Origin: Rhyacichthys aspro
Taxonomy: Eukaryota > Chordata > Actinopteri > Gobiiformes > Rhyacichthyidae
Length of the DNA: 64,000 nucleotides
Direction of reading: 5' to 3'
NCBI GenBank assembly: GCA_036850595.1
Contig: CM072151.1
Location: 23,126,097 to 23,190,096 of the forward strand
The notes below the pieces were generated by a model. The model worked only from the letters and a program-made list of their open reading frames with translations, had not been told where the DNA came from and did no database searches. A program made the translations under genes and the position numbers. Shown here one piece after another: positions 35,205-47,350 of this stretch. How positions within the stretch are numbered: position 1 is the first letter of the stretch; each line of letters begins with the position of its first letter.

Positions 35205-37440
35205 AAAATAATCACTTAACAATAACTGCATATGACACATAGCCTAAATTTTTTTTTGTTTTTGAACTCAGTGGTGTTGGCCATAAAAGTGCTTTGTTTC
35301 TATCAAAAGCAATGATTTTAACACATTAAATTTGTAGTGCCACTGTGATGGTCCCAAAAGACGGTTCAAGAGTGTGTTCGTTCATTGCATCCCGTCGTGG
35401 TGAGCAATAGTATGTCTTTAACTACAACAGTAATGTTTTAGTGCCTATTCAGAATTTGCTTAGTTAAAGACATGTCTAGGCCCATTAGGATGAGATGAAG
35501 CCACTCATCACACACACACACAAAGCCCTCAGATGCCCATTAGGCCTGCTCACTACTGATGGTGAATGTTCCCGAATGTGAGTTTCTGTCGTCTTTGTTT
35601 ACATGATGTACCCAAGTATTGAATCCAGTTTGTGTGCAGCTACTGTTGCTGGTTGTATTAATTTAGATATTGGCTGTACTTGACAGAATTTCCTGTTTTT
35701 CAACCCCTTCTTTTTATATGATTTTATTTATTGATATTTATTTAATGAAATGTCAGTAATGCCTTGTTGAGATACTGTATTGTAGTGTGCATTTTTACAG
35801 CACATACTGTATGTTGTGTATAAAGGCATGAATGAGTGTGTGCCTGTTACTACTGATAGCCATTTGAGGCGTAAGTGTATGAATGTGTAATGGGGTGTAA
35901 TGTAACTTAATGGTAAAAAATATATATATAAACAAAAAATATATAACAAATTTGGGGCAATTGAAAAAAATGAGGTAAATACGGAAAATGGGTTTATTTC
36001 CCATATTTCCCATCTTAAACCCCAAACTCAACACAAACCACAAAGAGCTACAACTATAAAATGGCTCAAATGCTGTTACGCCCCATCGAATGTATGCATC
36101 TTGCTGTAACATTTTTGTGACATGTTAAAGATGTGGATGCTCCATGTAAACACACACGTCCACTTTAATCCATCCACTCAAGTGTCATTCTCACAGTTCA
36201 TCTGAACATACTCTGAACACCTGTGTACATTAACACTGTAAAGACAATGTAAAGTAACACATCTATACAGAAACACCATATGAACTTTCAACTGCTGTGG
36301 TAGGATACGCAACAAGCTGAAGGTCACTTCATTTTCTGGTTTGTTTTCTATTTGTGATGTTCTGGGGTATAAACCATTTTAAGCAGTCTGTAAATTAAGG
36401 TCTCCAGGTATCTAAATCTTGGTTTCCTCTGTGTGTCTATAAAGAGGCTGTCAAACCTCATGCAAAATCAAGTAAAGGGGAAAACATTTTCTAATATCCA
36501 GTTTGTTGTATGCCATAATAAGCTGATGTGGAAAAACTGCCATCTTCTTTTTTACAAAATTTCAACTTTATGCAGCCCTTGTTTGTTGTTTCTTTTGATT
36601 TAGTCCCGAAGTCCAAAGCTGATCCTGGTGAAGCATGTTTCTAGCATGTTTAAAGACTGTAATGCTCCAGCTCCAAAAATGGCTCATTAGGGTAGCACCA
36701 GGATTTTACAGATTTTGAGAGCCACGTAACTCCGGACCAACACACAATTGGTCAGCAAATGTCCATCAATCAAAAAAACCAGGCCTGCATAAAAACAATA
36801 ATGAAAAATTAATCTTAACTTAAAAATTAATGTCAACAAATAGGGGATCTTTTAAAAAATAAGTTCAGACAAATGCCTGTTGTCAAATGTTTTGTGATGC
36901 CACTTCTAAGCGTGTATGAGTTCTCTGTTTTCTGTATGATATGGATATAGTTACATTGCCGTGCTGTCCTTTTATTGACCTGACAAGACAACAATTTAGC
37001 ATGCAGATGTCAAGTTTTCACTTAAACTAGACAAATTACAAGAACATTTAGATTGAAATAAATCCTCTAAGATTAGGAAAAAGCTCTTTATAACCATTTT
37101 TGGTTGTGTTTGTTTTTTTGTTTTGTTTTTTGTTACACTGACAATCTGGCTGCCCCTGCCAGCACCTACCCTCACAGTTAATCACTCCTAGGTCACTTGT
37201 TGGAGAAAAGATGCTGAAGTGTAACGGAAGTTGGTTTAATAAATAATTTAAATTTTAAACTCTCAGTTGATGTAGTTTTCTTTAACAACAGCAAACTGTT
37301 TCTTCACAAGGAAAGAAAAAGCGGGTAACAATTGGAACAGGGTTTTAACACATGTCAACGCCAATATTTCTTCAAAGATTTTCCATTGTACACTGATTGA
37401 CCTTTTTATAAAATCCCCACATATGTTATAATATATAGTC
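35205..37440. other. Intergenic or distal 3' UTR sequence
   Basis: AT-rich, with a short (CA)n at 35511-35522 and A/T runs. Nothing coding recognised; it may hold the end of a long ARHGAP39 3' UTR. Confidence 0.4.
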
Positions 37441-38620
37441 CAATATTGCCTCGAAGGGCCAGAAGGCTCATTTGATAATCCAGCCTTGGATTTGACCGTG
37501 TCATGGTGCCTATTGTCAAGATTTCATTTTTTTTTTTTTTCATTTCATCTTCTACCGCTTATCCCACTTTGTGGGGTCACGGGTGGCTGGAGCCTATCCC
37601 AGCTGCTTTGGGCCTTAGGCGGGGTACACCCTGGACAGTGGCCAGTTCGTCACAGGGCTGACACTTAGACGTACATTGACAGACAACCATTCACTCTCAC
37701 ATTCATCCACTAGGGGCACCTATACATGCATGTCTTTGGACGGTGGGAGGAAGCTGGAGAACCCAGAGAGAACCCACGGTGACACGGGGAGGACATGCAG
37801 ACTCCTCACAGAAAGACCAGAGTTAGCCAATGATGTTTTTTGGGTTGGCTACAATCGGCCAACGATGTTTTTTGGGTCGGCCGGGATTCGTACTCACGAC
37901 CTTCTTGCTGTGAAGCGGGAGCGCTAACCACTCAGCTACCGTGCACCCCTATTGTCAAGATGATAAACTTAATTTGAGCAAAGGCAAAGCAGCACAGGAG
38001 CTTCAAGCCTTTCTGGAGGAGTCTGCTGCAGAGTATGGGGATCTCCTCCACACTGAGGTCAGATGGCTAAGTTCGGGTAAGATACTACAGTGCTTCCTTT
38101 TCTTGCTGGCTTTTATTAAGACTTTTAAGGAAATGAGGGAGGATGATACCACCCAATTGTCTGATGCAGAGTGGCTGCTTGATCTTGCTTTCCTGACAGA
38201 TCTTGTAATATACAGTTACAAGGCAAAGATAAACATATATCTGATATGATTAGTACTGCTATATGATTAGGTGCCAAAGTAGAGCCAGATACCTTTTAAG
38301 AATCTTCACCAAGCAGCTGTGAAAATGTTTGCTTTGTTAGGGTCTACATATTTTTGCGAGTCAACCTTTTCTGACATGAATCTGAATGAAATCAAAATTC
38401 AGAACCAGACTAACATCAAGTTAGGACAGTAACCGGCTCAATAAACTCAACCTGTCAATGGGTACAGTATGGAGGTGTTTAAATCAGTGAGGGACACTGA
38501 ACAAACTACTCTCCGTCCGGACAAATCATCCCACATACTTCACCGGACTATAGAAGGGCAGCGGAGTGCATTTTTAAAAGTCATCCAACTCCTCTGCCAC
38601 ACTGAAAGGTATAAGACTTC
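37440..38620 (+). pseudogene. hAT transposase relic
   Basis: After the retroposon at 37523-37947 the plus strand reads LHTEVRWLSSGKILQCF, LSDAEWLLDLAFLTDL (37960-38210), then KMFALLGSTYFCESTFSDMN in broken frames (38320-38385). These are the conserved blocks of Charlie/ZBED-type hAT transposases, including the C-terminal dimerisation motif. Stops and frameshifts show it is dead. Confidence 0.7.
37509..37961 (-). mobile_element. Retroposon with 14-bp TSD inside the hAT relic
   Basis: CCTATTGTCAAGAT occurs at 37509-37522 and again at 37948-37961. Between them is a run of T and CTTCTACCGCTTA at the left, then GGGTACACCCTGGACAGTGG, CATGCATGTCTTTGGAC and GACACGGGGAGGACATGCAG. The oligo(T) end and the long exact duplication show target-primed insertion of an antisense SINE- or LINE-derived element. 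A partial relative lies at 27335-27520. Confidence 0.85.
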
Positions 38621-38660
38621 ATTCATACAATTCACACTTGTCTCTTTTTATGCACCATAT

Positions 38661-39094
38661 TACACTGAACAAAAATGTATACGCAACACTTGTTTTTACT
38701 CCCATTTTTCATGAGCTGAACTCAAAGATCTAAGACATTTTCTATGTACACAAAAGGCTTATTTCTCTCACAGTGAGCACCTCACAGGTGTGGGATATCA
38801 AGATGCTGATTAGACATCATGATTATTGCACAGGTGTGCCTTACCTTAGGCTGGCCAAAATAAAAAGAGGGGGGTCCGTATGTGGTGTGACCACCATTTG
38901 CCTCACGCAGTGCAACATATCTCTTTCGCTCAGGTTGTTGATTGTGGTCTGTGGAATGTTGGTCCTTTCCTCTTTAATGACTGTGCGAAGTTGCTGGATA
39001 TCGACAGGAACTGAAACACGCTCTCGTATACCCTGATCCAGAACATACCAAACATGCTCAATGTGTGACATATCCGGTGAGTATGCTGGCCATG
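38661..39094 (-). mobile_element. Tc1-like transposon, left part
   Basis: Starts at a TA followed by CACTGAACAAAAATGTATAC, the terminal inverted repeat of a common fish Tc1-like element, then the AGATCTAAGACATTTTCTAT and CACAGGTGTG subterminal blocks and the C-terminal end of an antisense transposase (MLSHIEHVWYVLDQGIRERV, about 39080-39015). The element is cut at 39094 by an LTR and continues at about 49628. Confidence 0.8.
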
Positions 39095-39400
39095 TGTTAC
39101 GTGTCAGGCAGGTCTAGGGAAAATAGTGGCACAAGAGAGAGATGTAAATATGTTAACCAAAAAGGGCAACTTAAAGTTTATTAACAAAAAGGAATCAATC
39201 AAAAAGAAACAACGACACGTCCAGATGTGGCAATGGACCCACTGATTCCTGAGTTGTGGCGGATTATGCCTTTATCTCCAGCTGATTCCGAATGTGATTA
39301 TGTGCACCAGTCTTTTTGGATCAGCTAGGTGTCACCTGAGGGGCAGAGACAAGGAGAAAAGCACAACACAACAAAAACTAATGGCATGAGGGCCGTAACA
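39095..39400 (-). repeat. 3' LTR of a minus-strand Gypsy-type element
   Basis: 306 bp beginning TGTTACGTGTCAGG and ending GGGCCGTAACA. Immediately to the right is CTCCCCCCACC, which on the element's strand is a polypurine tract GGTGGGGGGAG directly before the LTR. The right 86 bp recur at 49537-49622. Confidence 0.75.
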
Positions 39401-39529
39401 CTCCCCCCACCATAAGATTCACGTTAGCTTCTTATTACAAGCCCACCACTAAGGGCACATAGCATTCATGCATAGTTGCCATACTCAATAGCTATGGAAG
39501 CTACAAAGTAGTAACATTAAAGAACCCAA

Positions 39530-39695
39530 ACACATGGGACATTTAAGGATATGACATTTCAGGTAGTCTCCAGTCCCTGGACAAGGCATCAGCCACAATG
39601 TTGTTCTTTCTCTTCTTGTGCTTGATGGTCAGGTTGCAACCTTGCACCATTAAGGCTAAGCGCATCAACTGCTGATTGTGATTGTACATGTTTGC
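39530..39695 (-). pseudogene. Gypsy RNase H C-terminal fragment
   Basis: The minus strand reads NMYNHNQQLMRLALMVQ, LTIKHKKRKNNIVADALSRD (about 39685-39550), the end of a Gypsy RNase H domain. Only about 150 bp separate it from the polypurine tract, leaving no room for integrase downstream. Confidence 0.7.
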
Positions 39696-42600
39696 CAAAA
39701 ACACAAGAGCAATGAAGCTATAGCGGAAATTCAGGCTGGAAGACTACTCCCCTTCCACCGCTGCTCATCACATGCCTGTCTCAGCCAATCATTGCTAAGC
39801 GCCTATATTTAAAGCATCCTCTCTGCTACGTCATCCAGCGTTTAAGCTCCTCGTGGACTGCTCACCGCATTTTTTCAATTCAATTCAAGCTTGTTCCTTT
39901 CTAGCAGTCAAAGGCAACTTCTAGAGTCTTGAAACTGGTCCTGACCTGTTGCCGGATCCGCTGCCAACACTGCAAACCCAGACTCATAAGCTCCAGGCCG
40001 AGTCGAGTTCATCATTGCTGCCTGATTGTTTTCACCAGCTTCTCAACTCGTGCAGTCGAGCAAGAACCAGGAAGTGCCACTGCTCCTCCTGACAACGCTT
40101 ATCCAGGCTTCGCCTCTGTCACCTGCTGGCACCTCCTCACCTACATTCAGGCTCTGCACCAGTCAGTTAAGTCTAAACACTGCATTCAAACCTTTACAAC
40201 ACCAGTGCCCATTTCTTTTCTTATCTCCATAACAAACTCGGGCCCTAGGCCACACACTCGCACAGCCGGTCTAGGCCTGTCTCATACATACACAGCAATG
40301 CTTTCTTCAGTCAACTGTTCCACGCTCCTAAGGGATCTAAGCAGCATGCCGTTTATAGTAACAATTACGTATTTTGCAGCTTGACATATTTCATGCTTGG
40401 CTAAATTCGGTCCTCGCGCCAGACACTGAATTATTTTGCTATCGGCTACGCATGCAATACTCCGTCATTCAGGCAGCCCGGCAGCTGGTAGACCACCAGG
40501 GCCGCAAAGCTATCTGCAGCAGTTTAAATGAATACTCAGCACTACCCTTGCTGAAAGTTTCTCCTTTTGAAGCGTGGAAATCACCCGGGGGCTAGCGTGC
40601 CTCTGGCTGGCCTCAAATGTAGTCCAAGCCCCGCCAAGCGAATTGGCGCCTCGTAAAATGTCTTAATTTCCTCTCCAGACCTACAACATTAACTCGTTTC
40701 AATTTCATCTCCGTCCCTCTTTTTACACCAGCCGCATAGGCATCGCACCCAAGCACACAGATCAAAGAGTTGTTTCTATTTAACTTCTAAGCTTCACGCT
40801 CCAATGCTTCGAAACTATCTAGTCACTTGTGCACCAGACTGACAGTAACTATCGTGAAAAAAATCTCTTCATCTAGTAATCTGTAATGCATTGCTACAAA
40901 AAACAGCTAACCTTATTAAAAGCTCCAATATTATTATTACAGATACTGTAGAATTCCCTTAAGTGCTTATAAGACAGCAGTACACCTGGCAACTACTTTT
41001 AAATTTCATGGTGAGTTAATGTAGTTAAATTTAGTAGTTCTATAAAATCATTGTTTTAGTAATTGTTTTGTAGTACACTCATGGTAAATATGAGCTAGTT
41101 AGCTGTCTTAGTGATCAACTTGCAGGAGATGGACAGGGAAGTCAAGAAGATGAACAAACACAAGAACCAAATGTGTCACCAGCAGGTCAGAGCAGAGACA
41201 GTAAGCTGCCTAATTCAGATTGTGTGATGACTTTTATGCTAAATAATATATGCTATGATGATATATAGTATATAATTCAGTTTTAGAAAAAGATGAGGGT
41301 GAGACAGAACTATTATTTTTGTCTAATTGAACGTTTTGTATATGGACCCCCCAAATAATCCCTTGCCACCCCTTGCCACCCCTTTTTTAAAAGTCTAGCT
41401 CCTCCACTGCACGTATTACCCTCATTATCAGCGCCGTATCATGGCGCACAGGTCTGGGTCCCCGCACGCACAGCGCTCGAGCCAAGTACGCTGTCACGTC
41501 ATGTAAACACACGCCATATATACCCACATAGCCTCACACATTACGCCGTCGCCACATTATCAAACCTCACGTATTACGCACACAAAAAACAAGTGTCCTA
41601 TAACTCACCCATGAGTTGCATGAGTCCACTTAGATTTTGGCGTTCCAAGGAAACGTCTGATATTGCCCACTTCGACCACGCTCCTGATGTGTGCTGAGCA
41701 TTCTGCCTCAGTCCTGTCAGGCCCAAATACAGTCCGGTGTGTGACTCTCCGGTGCAACGGACTTGTCTGTGCGCTCTGCCGCTCCTCCAGCCGCTTCATT
41801 TGTTCTGCAGTTTGGTATCATCCTTTGTAACCTGCTGATTTATTTTGAGCTATACCTGATGCGATTCATGTTTAAAGCAAACGCGTCGCCTACTAACAGT
41901 AGAGGTGAAACTGTCTCAGCTCGCGCTAATCTTCAGGCTTGTCACATATAGCGACTCTCACTTTTCTACTTCAGTCGAGCTGGTCAATCAAGCCTTGTCA
42001 GGATAATAAGAGAGCAATAAGAGACAAGAGCAGTACGTCCGAGTATTGGCTCCGAACCCATAATCATGATATGGAGAATGTAATCGATTAATCGAACTTA
42101 AATAAATAAATAACTGCAAGTCTTGAGTTCTTGCATCACGAGGGAGTCATGCTCTGCGTTATCTTTTTTTTTTTTTTCAATGATATGCTTATAAGCTACA
42201 CTCCTCTGACGCAATCCACATTTCGGATACGGCATCCCCCAGGCCCCGGCAGAAGGGGGTGCACTGGGGGCTTGGGGGCACATGTCTAGGGGGGGGTCAC
42301 TGCAAATATATTGTTGATACAATTTGGAGATTAACCCTATATCGTCATCTCAGTGCTCTCAGAGTCAGCTTATTGTTTTTCTGCATTTGCGTATAGATCT
42401 AGGAATGGGCATCTGTTGATGCGCTCTCAGAGCTAGCCCCGTCCTGCAGCAGACCTAACTCACAATGAAACTCAAACAGGCTACACATCAGTTATACTAA
42501 AAAATCAGACTACACAGATATTTCTTATGGGAAACATCCCTATCAGCTGTCCACGCACTGCAGAACACAGGTCAGCATGCGCGCAAGGCTTCTCTTAAGC

Positions 42601-43094
42601 CTTCTTGCTCCACTCCTCTCCTCTCAGTCTGGCAAGAGACATGGTAAAGTGGCAGCCAATACCACCGCTTTTCCGAGGAGTGTATAAACTCTATACAAAG
42701 ACGTTCAGTCAGGCAGTCCTGATGTCGCAGCTTTTACCGCACACAGCAACACGTAACAGCAAGCAAACTTCAGCTGTAAATGTCCCATTACCTCCATACT
42801 TAGTCCCAGTGGAGGACAGTGGGCTGTGAGCTGGATTTGGTTGTCTCTTAAGTGGTGAGGTGTTGCGTTTTCCTCTGTAATTGTTCTGCACCCCAATGCT
42901 CTACAGTAACAAAAACAAAAAATTATAACAAGTCATTTCATGAGGTGCCTGAAACTTTCCATTTACCCCCCCAAAAAAACCCTCCAAGGTAAACCATGAT
43001 AAATCACAAAGGGGTTGCACCTTTTGAGTTTGTCTCAGTACAAAGGCGAGAATAAGAATTGTCTTTACCAAGCATCTGAATTATGCTTGGGCTG
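39696..43094. other. Region inside the nested insertion, mostly unassigned
   Basis: Lies between the Gypsy fragment and the DIRS element. Moderately GC-rich at 39770-40700, with a short ORF 40374-40595 (FHAWLNSVLAPDTELFCYRL) that loosely resembles the gag-like segment of YR retroelements. No terminal repeats identified. Because a tyrosine-recombinase relic lies at 48840-49240, this may be the 5' part of the same element, split by the DIRS insertion (inference). 42160-42178 is an oligo(T). Confidence 0.3.
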
Positions 43095-43112
43095 TTCTAT
43101 TTCATCCCTACT

Positions 43113-43258
43113 GACCGCCACAGGGCGGTGCTGAAAGCACTGAATGTTCCCTTCGCACATGCGCAGTTCGAGTAGTAGTACCAACAGAGTCACACCTGTG
43201 ACACACTGGATGACCTACCGGAGGTAATATATTCCGGCGTCATCCATGGCTCTGTTCC
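43113..43258 (+). repeat. DIRS left inverted terminal repeat
   Basis: Near-exact reverse complement of 47913-48063, including the CCGCCACAGGGCGG end, CACATGCGCAGTTCGAGTAG, GACCTACCGGAGGTAATATA and CCATGGCTCTGTTCC motifs. The few mismatches suggest a fairly recent insertion. Confidence 0.9.
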
Positions 43259-43427
43259 TTTTTTCTTCTCGCGTGCGGTTCGCACTACTTGGCATAAGCC
43301 ACAGCAGAGGAATCTTTAGGATCACGTTCACTGTCGCTGGACGCCCTGTAACCGTGTTGGTTGGAGCAACGGAGTTCGTCCTCCAAGGGCTGCGACAGCG
43401 TTCTCTTATTTGGAGGTATTTGTTTGT

Positions 43428-44030
43428 TTGTGCCGCTGTTGGTGAAGGCAGCGTCCGCGCCCCCGCTCCGAGCTTCAGCTTAATACTTTCGAAGTGATTG
43501 CTAACAGTTAGCGATTGTTTTGTTTTGTGCTTTGCCACTGCTGGTGAAGGTAGCGTTCGCGCCCCGCTCCCGGCTTTGGTTTTATAATTTCGAGTTTAAT
43601 ACTGTGAGTCGCTAACGGTGTTAGTAGTTTTTGTTTGTGCCTGCCACTGCTGGTGAAGGTAGCGTTCGCGCCCCGCTCCCGGCTTTGGCTTATAATTTCG
43701 AGTTTAATACTGTGAGTCGCTAACGGTGTTAGTAGTTTTTTGTTTGTGCCTGCCACTGCTGGTGAAGGTAGCGTTCGCGCCCCCGCTCCCAGCTTTGGCC
43801 TTGTGATTCCAACTTGAATACTGGTGAGTGCTAACTGTGTTAGTAGTTTTTGTTTGTGCCTGCCACTGCTGGTGAAGGCAGCGTTCGCGCCCCCGCTTCC
43901 AGCTTTGGCCTGCAACTTGGATCCGGATACTGTCAGTTGCTAACGGTGTTAGCTTTTTTAAGTTGAACTTTACCCCTGCTGGTGAAGGCAGCGCTGCGTC
44001 CGCTCCCAGCTTTGCCTGTTGATTTATTAC
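43428..44030 (+). repeat. Tandem repeats upstream of DIRS gag, about 110-bp unit
   Basis: Five to six head-to-tail units, each with CTGCTGGTGAAGG, GCGTTCGCGCCCC, GCTCCCGGCTTTGG and TCGCTAACGGTGTTAG-like motifs. They fill the leader between the inverted repeat and the gag start, and could be transcriptional repeats of the element's promoter (inference). Confidence 0.9.
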
Positions 44031-44052
44031 TTTTGAATTGGTACTAGCCAAC

Positions 44053-45573
44053 ATGGATGGCTCCCACTGTTGTGTGGCTTGTGGGGCCGAACTTCAGGTT
44101 GATGATGGCCATGACTTGTGCCCCTCCTGCCTTGGCCCTGATCACCTGCAGAAGGCGCTGTCAGACAACCCGTGCATGAACTGTAGTTATATGCCACAGG
44201 CAGTGAGGGTTGCCAGATTGGCACAGTTGCCCCCGGTGGGTCAGAGCGATCTTCCACCTTCCGGACGGGTGGCTCTGGCCCCACCTAGGCGTTCAAAGCG
44301 TCTGGGTGTCTCCATGGTTGGGATGGCTACTCCCAAGAAGAAGGCCAAGTCTGACCGTGGACTCTCCTCAAGGGTCGAGCGACTGTCTGCAGAATTGGCT
44401 GAGATGAAATCTTTTTTTCAGGCGCACCATTTAGATGCTCCTGTTGCAGGGACAGGAGGGGGTTCTTCTCCACCCAGGCCTGTCTTGGCCCCAGAGGACG
44501 ATGTCCTGCCTCTGGTAGCCTCAGCCTCTCATTTCCAAGATGAAGAGGAGGGGCGGTCATCCCGAGTTTCTGAGGCGGGCTCATTTTCTTCCGCCCGGAG
44601 CTCGGTTAGCGGGGCTGGGGATGGCTCCATGCAGACGATTATGCGTCTGGCCTTGGAGCGCCTGCAGCTTGAGGTTCCGCAGCAGGATGAGTCCAGCTCC
44701 GGTAGTGCCTTCTTCAGGCGTGGGCTGGCTCCGGCGCCTTTTTTTGTCCCCCCTTCGGACGAATACTTGAGAGAATTGCATGCTTGCTGGAGAGACCCTG
44801 GTGCTTTTATAGGACTTTCTGGGGATGGCCGGGTCCTGGCAGCTATGCACAATGCTGCTGGAGCTGGCTTAGATGGTATGCCGGCTGTTGAACCCGCAAT
44901 TGCTTCCCTCATTGTGTCACCTGAGGAAGCCTTGCGTCAAAATGTTCGGTGTCCGTGGCCCCAATGCCGCGTTACGGATGACCTTCTCACTAGGGCATAT
45001 AATGCTGGTGCTCGTGCTGGCCGTCTTGGGAATTCTCTCGCCCACCTACTATTTGCTCTCTCGACCTCCCTGCAGGGTGATAGTGGTGCAGCTGCTGCTA
45101 CTGGCTTCAGTGATGCAGCACTGCAGACCTTTGCTTTAATGACAAGGGAGTTTGGGCGGGTTATGTCCTTCCTCGTGCAGACTCGTCGCCAAGTTTGGCT
45201 TGCTCAGTCTGCGCTGACTGAGCCATGCCGTAGGGCCCTCCGCAGCATACCTGTGGAGCCGGGGGTATTGTTTGGTCCAGCTGCTCTGGAAGCGCTGGAA
45301 CGGACAGTCCAAGCACGGCAGACCAGACAACAACTTTCTGGCCTCAACAGGGCCATGCCCCCTCCCCGGAGGCCAAGAGGTCAGACCGCTGGCTTCAGTG
45401 GCCGTCCACAACCTCGGCATTACCCCACTGATGTCAGTTTTCCTCGGCCTGAGCAACGGAGGCCTGGCAGGGACTTTCGTGAAGCTGCCCGACAATCTGA
45501 TAGGCAGCCCCGGGTGTTGGACACAGGCCATCGCCCCCCCAGGGCCCCTAGGGGGCGTGGGGCCAGGAAGTGA
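44053..45573 (+). CDS. DIRS-like gag/ORF1 protein, intact
   Basis: 506-residue ORF with the start taken at the first ATG (44053), downstream of the tandem leader. The N-terminus carries paired CxxC motifs (CCVACGAEL, DLCPSCLG) suggesting a zinc finger, then a basic segment (PPRRSKRLG, PKKKAKSDR), a coiled-coil-like stretch (SSRVERLSAELAEMKSFF), acidic/Ser-rich spacers, a capsid-like middle and an Arg-rich C-terminus (PPRAPRGRGARK) suited to nucleic-acid binding. Similar ORF1 products are known from fish DIRS elements. No internal stops, unlike the rest of the element. Confidence 0.8.
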   Translation: MDGSHCCVACGAELQVDDGHDLCPSCLGPDHLQKALSDNPCMNCSYMPQAVRVARLAQLPPVGQSDLPPSGRVALAPPRRSKRLGVSMVGMATPKKKAKSDRGLSSRVERLSAELAEMKSFFQAHHLDAPVAGTGGGSSPPRPVLAPEDDVLPLVASASHFQDEEEGRSSRVSEAGSFSSARSSVSGAGDGSMQTIMRLALERLQLEVPQQDESSSGSAFFRRGLAPAPFFVPPSDEYLRELHACWRDPGAFIGLSGDGRVLAAMHNAAGAGLDGMPAVEPAIASLIVSPEEALRQNVRCPWPQCRVTDDLLTRAYNAGARAGRLGNSLAHLLFALSTSLQGDSGAAAATGFSDAALQTFALMTREFGRVMSFLVQTRRQVWLAQSALTEPCRRALRSIPVEPGVLFGPAALEALERTVQARQTRQQLSGLNRAMPPPRRPRGQTAGFSGRPQPRHYPTDVSFPRPEQRRPGRDFREAARQSDRQPRVLDTGHRPPRAPRGRGARK

Positions 45574-45719
45574 GACCAATCCGGCCGGCTGTCGGTTATT
45601 TTTCCCATCAGCAGCTCAGTCACTGGGCTGCTCATGCTGCAGACCCATGGGTGGTTGCCACCTTGACTCATGTTGTTACAAGCTGCAGTTCCGACGCCGG
45701 CCACACATATCAAGCCGGG

Positions 45720-47345
45720 TAAGGATGACTATTATCAGCGACCCGGTAAAGGCTCTAGCCTTGGACCAGGAGTTATCCGCCCTCCTGGCCAAAGGTGCAA
45801 TCGAGGCTGTAGATCCTCTGCTGCAACCCAGAGGCTACTATTCCACGCATACTTTCATGTACCCATAGCGCCACAACACCGGCGGTTCCTAAGGTTTGCA
45901 TATCGGGGCCACCATTGGCAGTTCAGAGTGCTGCCATTTGGGCTTTCACTCTCCCCAAGGGTGTTTACCCGTTGCATAAAGGCAGCTCTTGCCCCACTGC
46001 AGGCCCGTGGTGTGAAAATTTTGCCATATCTGGACGACTGGCTTCTTTGCGCACCATCCCAAACATGTGCAACACAGGTCGTCTGCTCGCCCATGTGGCC
46101 CAATTAGGCCTCAGGGTCAACCTGGAGAAGAGCTGCCTGATCCCATCTCAGACAACGACCTTTCTTGGAGTGACCATGGATGCAACATCGATGACTGCTC
46201 GCCCATCACTTCGTCGGGTGGACGACATCATCCGCCTGGTACGTCAATTCACACTGGGGAGACGGGTTACTTATGTCACTTTCCTGCGACTTCTAGGGAA
46301 AATGACTTCTGTCACACGTGTTGTGCCCCTGGGATTGCTGTCACTGCGCCCCCTGCAGAGGTGGTTGAACAGCTTTCACCTGGATGCCGAGTGCCACAGG
46401 CATCGAAAGATCAGGGTTACGTGGCAGTGCCTCAGGGCCCTGGCTCTGTGGGTGGACAGGGGTTATTTGACCAGGGGTGTCCCCATGGGGTCTGTTGTAT
46501 GCCGGAGGGAGGTGGTCACCACAGACGCTTGCCCCACAGGATGGGGCGCTGTGTGGCAACACAGGCCAGTTCAGGGGCGCTGGTCTGTCAAGGATCGCTC
46601 AGACCATATAAATGTATTGGAGCTGAGAGCTGTGCATCTGGCCCTCCAACATTTTCTGCCGTATCTGAGAGGGAGACACGTTCTTGTACGGTCAGACAAC
46701 AAAACGACCGTCTACCACATCAATCACCAAGGGGGCACCAGGTCAGCACAGCTTCTGAAGGTATCCCAGGACCTCTTGACGTGGGCGGCTCCGCGTCTGT
46801 GCACCTTGCGGGCTGTGTATCTGCCGGGAGATGGCAACCAGGTTGCAGATTCCCTCTCTCGTCGAAAACCACCACCGGGAGAGTGGTGCCTCCACCCAGA
46901 GGTAGTGCAGAGGATCTGGAATCTCTTTGGCCGGGCAGAGGTGGATCTGTTTGCCTCAGAAGAGTCAACACATTGCCCCCTGTGGTTCTCCCTCTCAGAG
47001 ACATTAGGTTCCCTGGGCCAGGATGCACTGGCACATCCGTGGCCTCAGGGTCTCTTGTACGCCTTCCCCCCCTTCCTCTAATCTGGCCGACACTGCAGAG
47101 GGTTTTCCAGGAGGGTCACAAGTTGTTGCTGGTGGCCCCCTACTGGCCAGCGCGGCCGTGGTTTCCGTTGCTGCACAGTCTCTGTCACGGCACACCGTGG
47201 CGTCTCCCAGACAGGAAGGATCTGCTGTCGCAGTTAGGGGGACGGGTGTGGCACCCCAGTCCTCCACGACTTCGACTGTGGGTCTGGCCATTGGAGGGCC
47301 CGAGCTGCAGCTTACTGAATTCTCGGCCCCTGTTAGGCACACCAT
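45720..47345 (+). pseudogene. DIRS reverse transcriptase / RNase H, deleted and frameshifted
   Basis: The RT start (LALDQELSALLAKGAIEAVD, GYYS) is in one frame to about 45840. A deletion then removes the segment with the first catalytic Asp, and a shifted frame resumes at FHVPIAPQHRRFLRFAY and LPFGLSLSPRVFT with an intact YLDD at 46027-46038. Another frame change near 46080 leads into GLRVNLEKS, TTDACPTGWGAV (RNase H), HVLVRSDNKTTVYHINHQGG and GDGNQVADSLSRR, and a third in the C-run near 47070 leads into LLLVAPYWPARPWFPLLHSL. Not functional. Confidence 0.85.
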
Positions 47346-47350
47346 CTTGA

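Noticed and set aside
43428..44030. CRISPR-like array or satellite
   Set aside because: The units are contiguous with no unique spacers and lie inside a retroelement leader in a vertebrate genome.
46067..47350. 427-codon ORF in the DIRS pol region as a single protein
   Set aside because: Only its last part (from about 47080) is in the true pol frame; the first kilobase is the out-of-frame shadow of RT/RNase H read in the frame 45915-47081.
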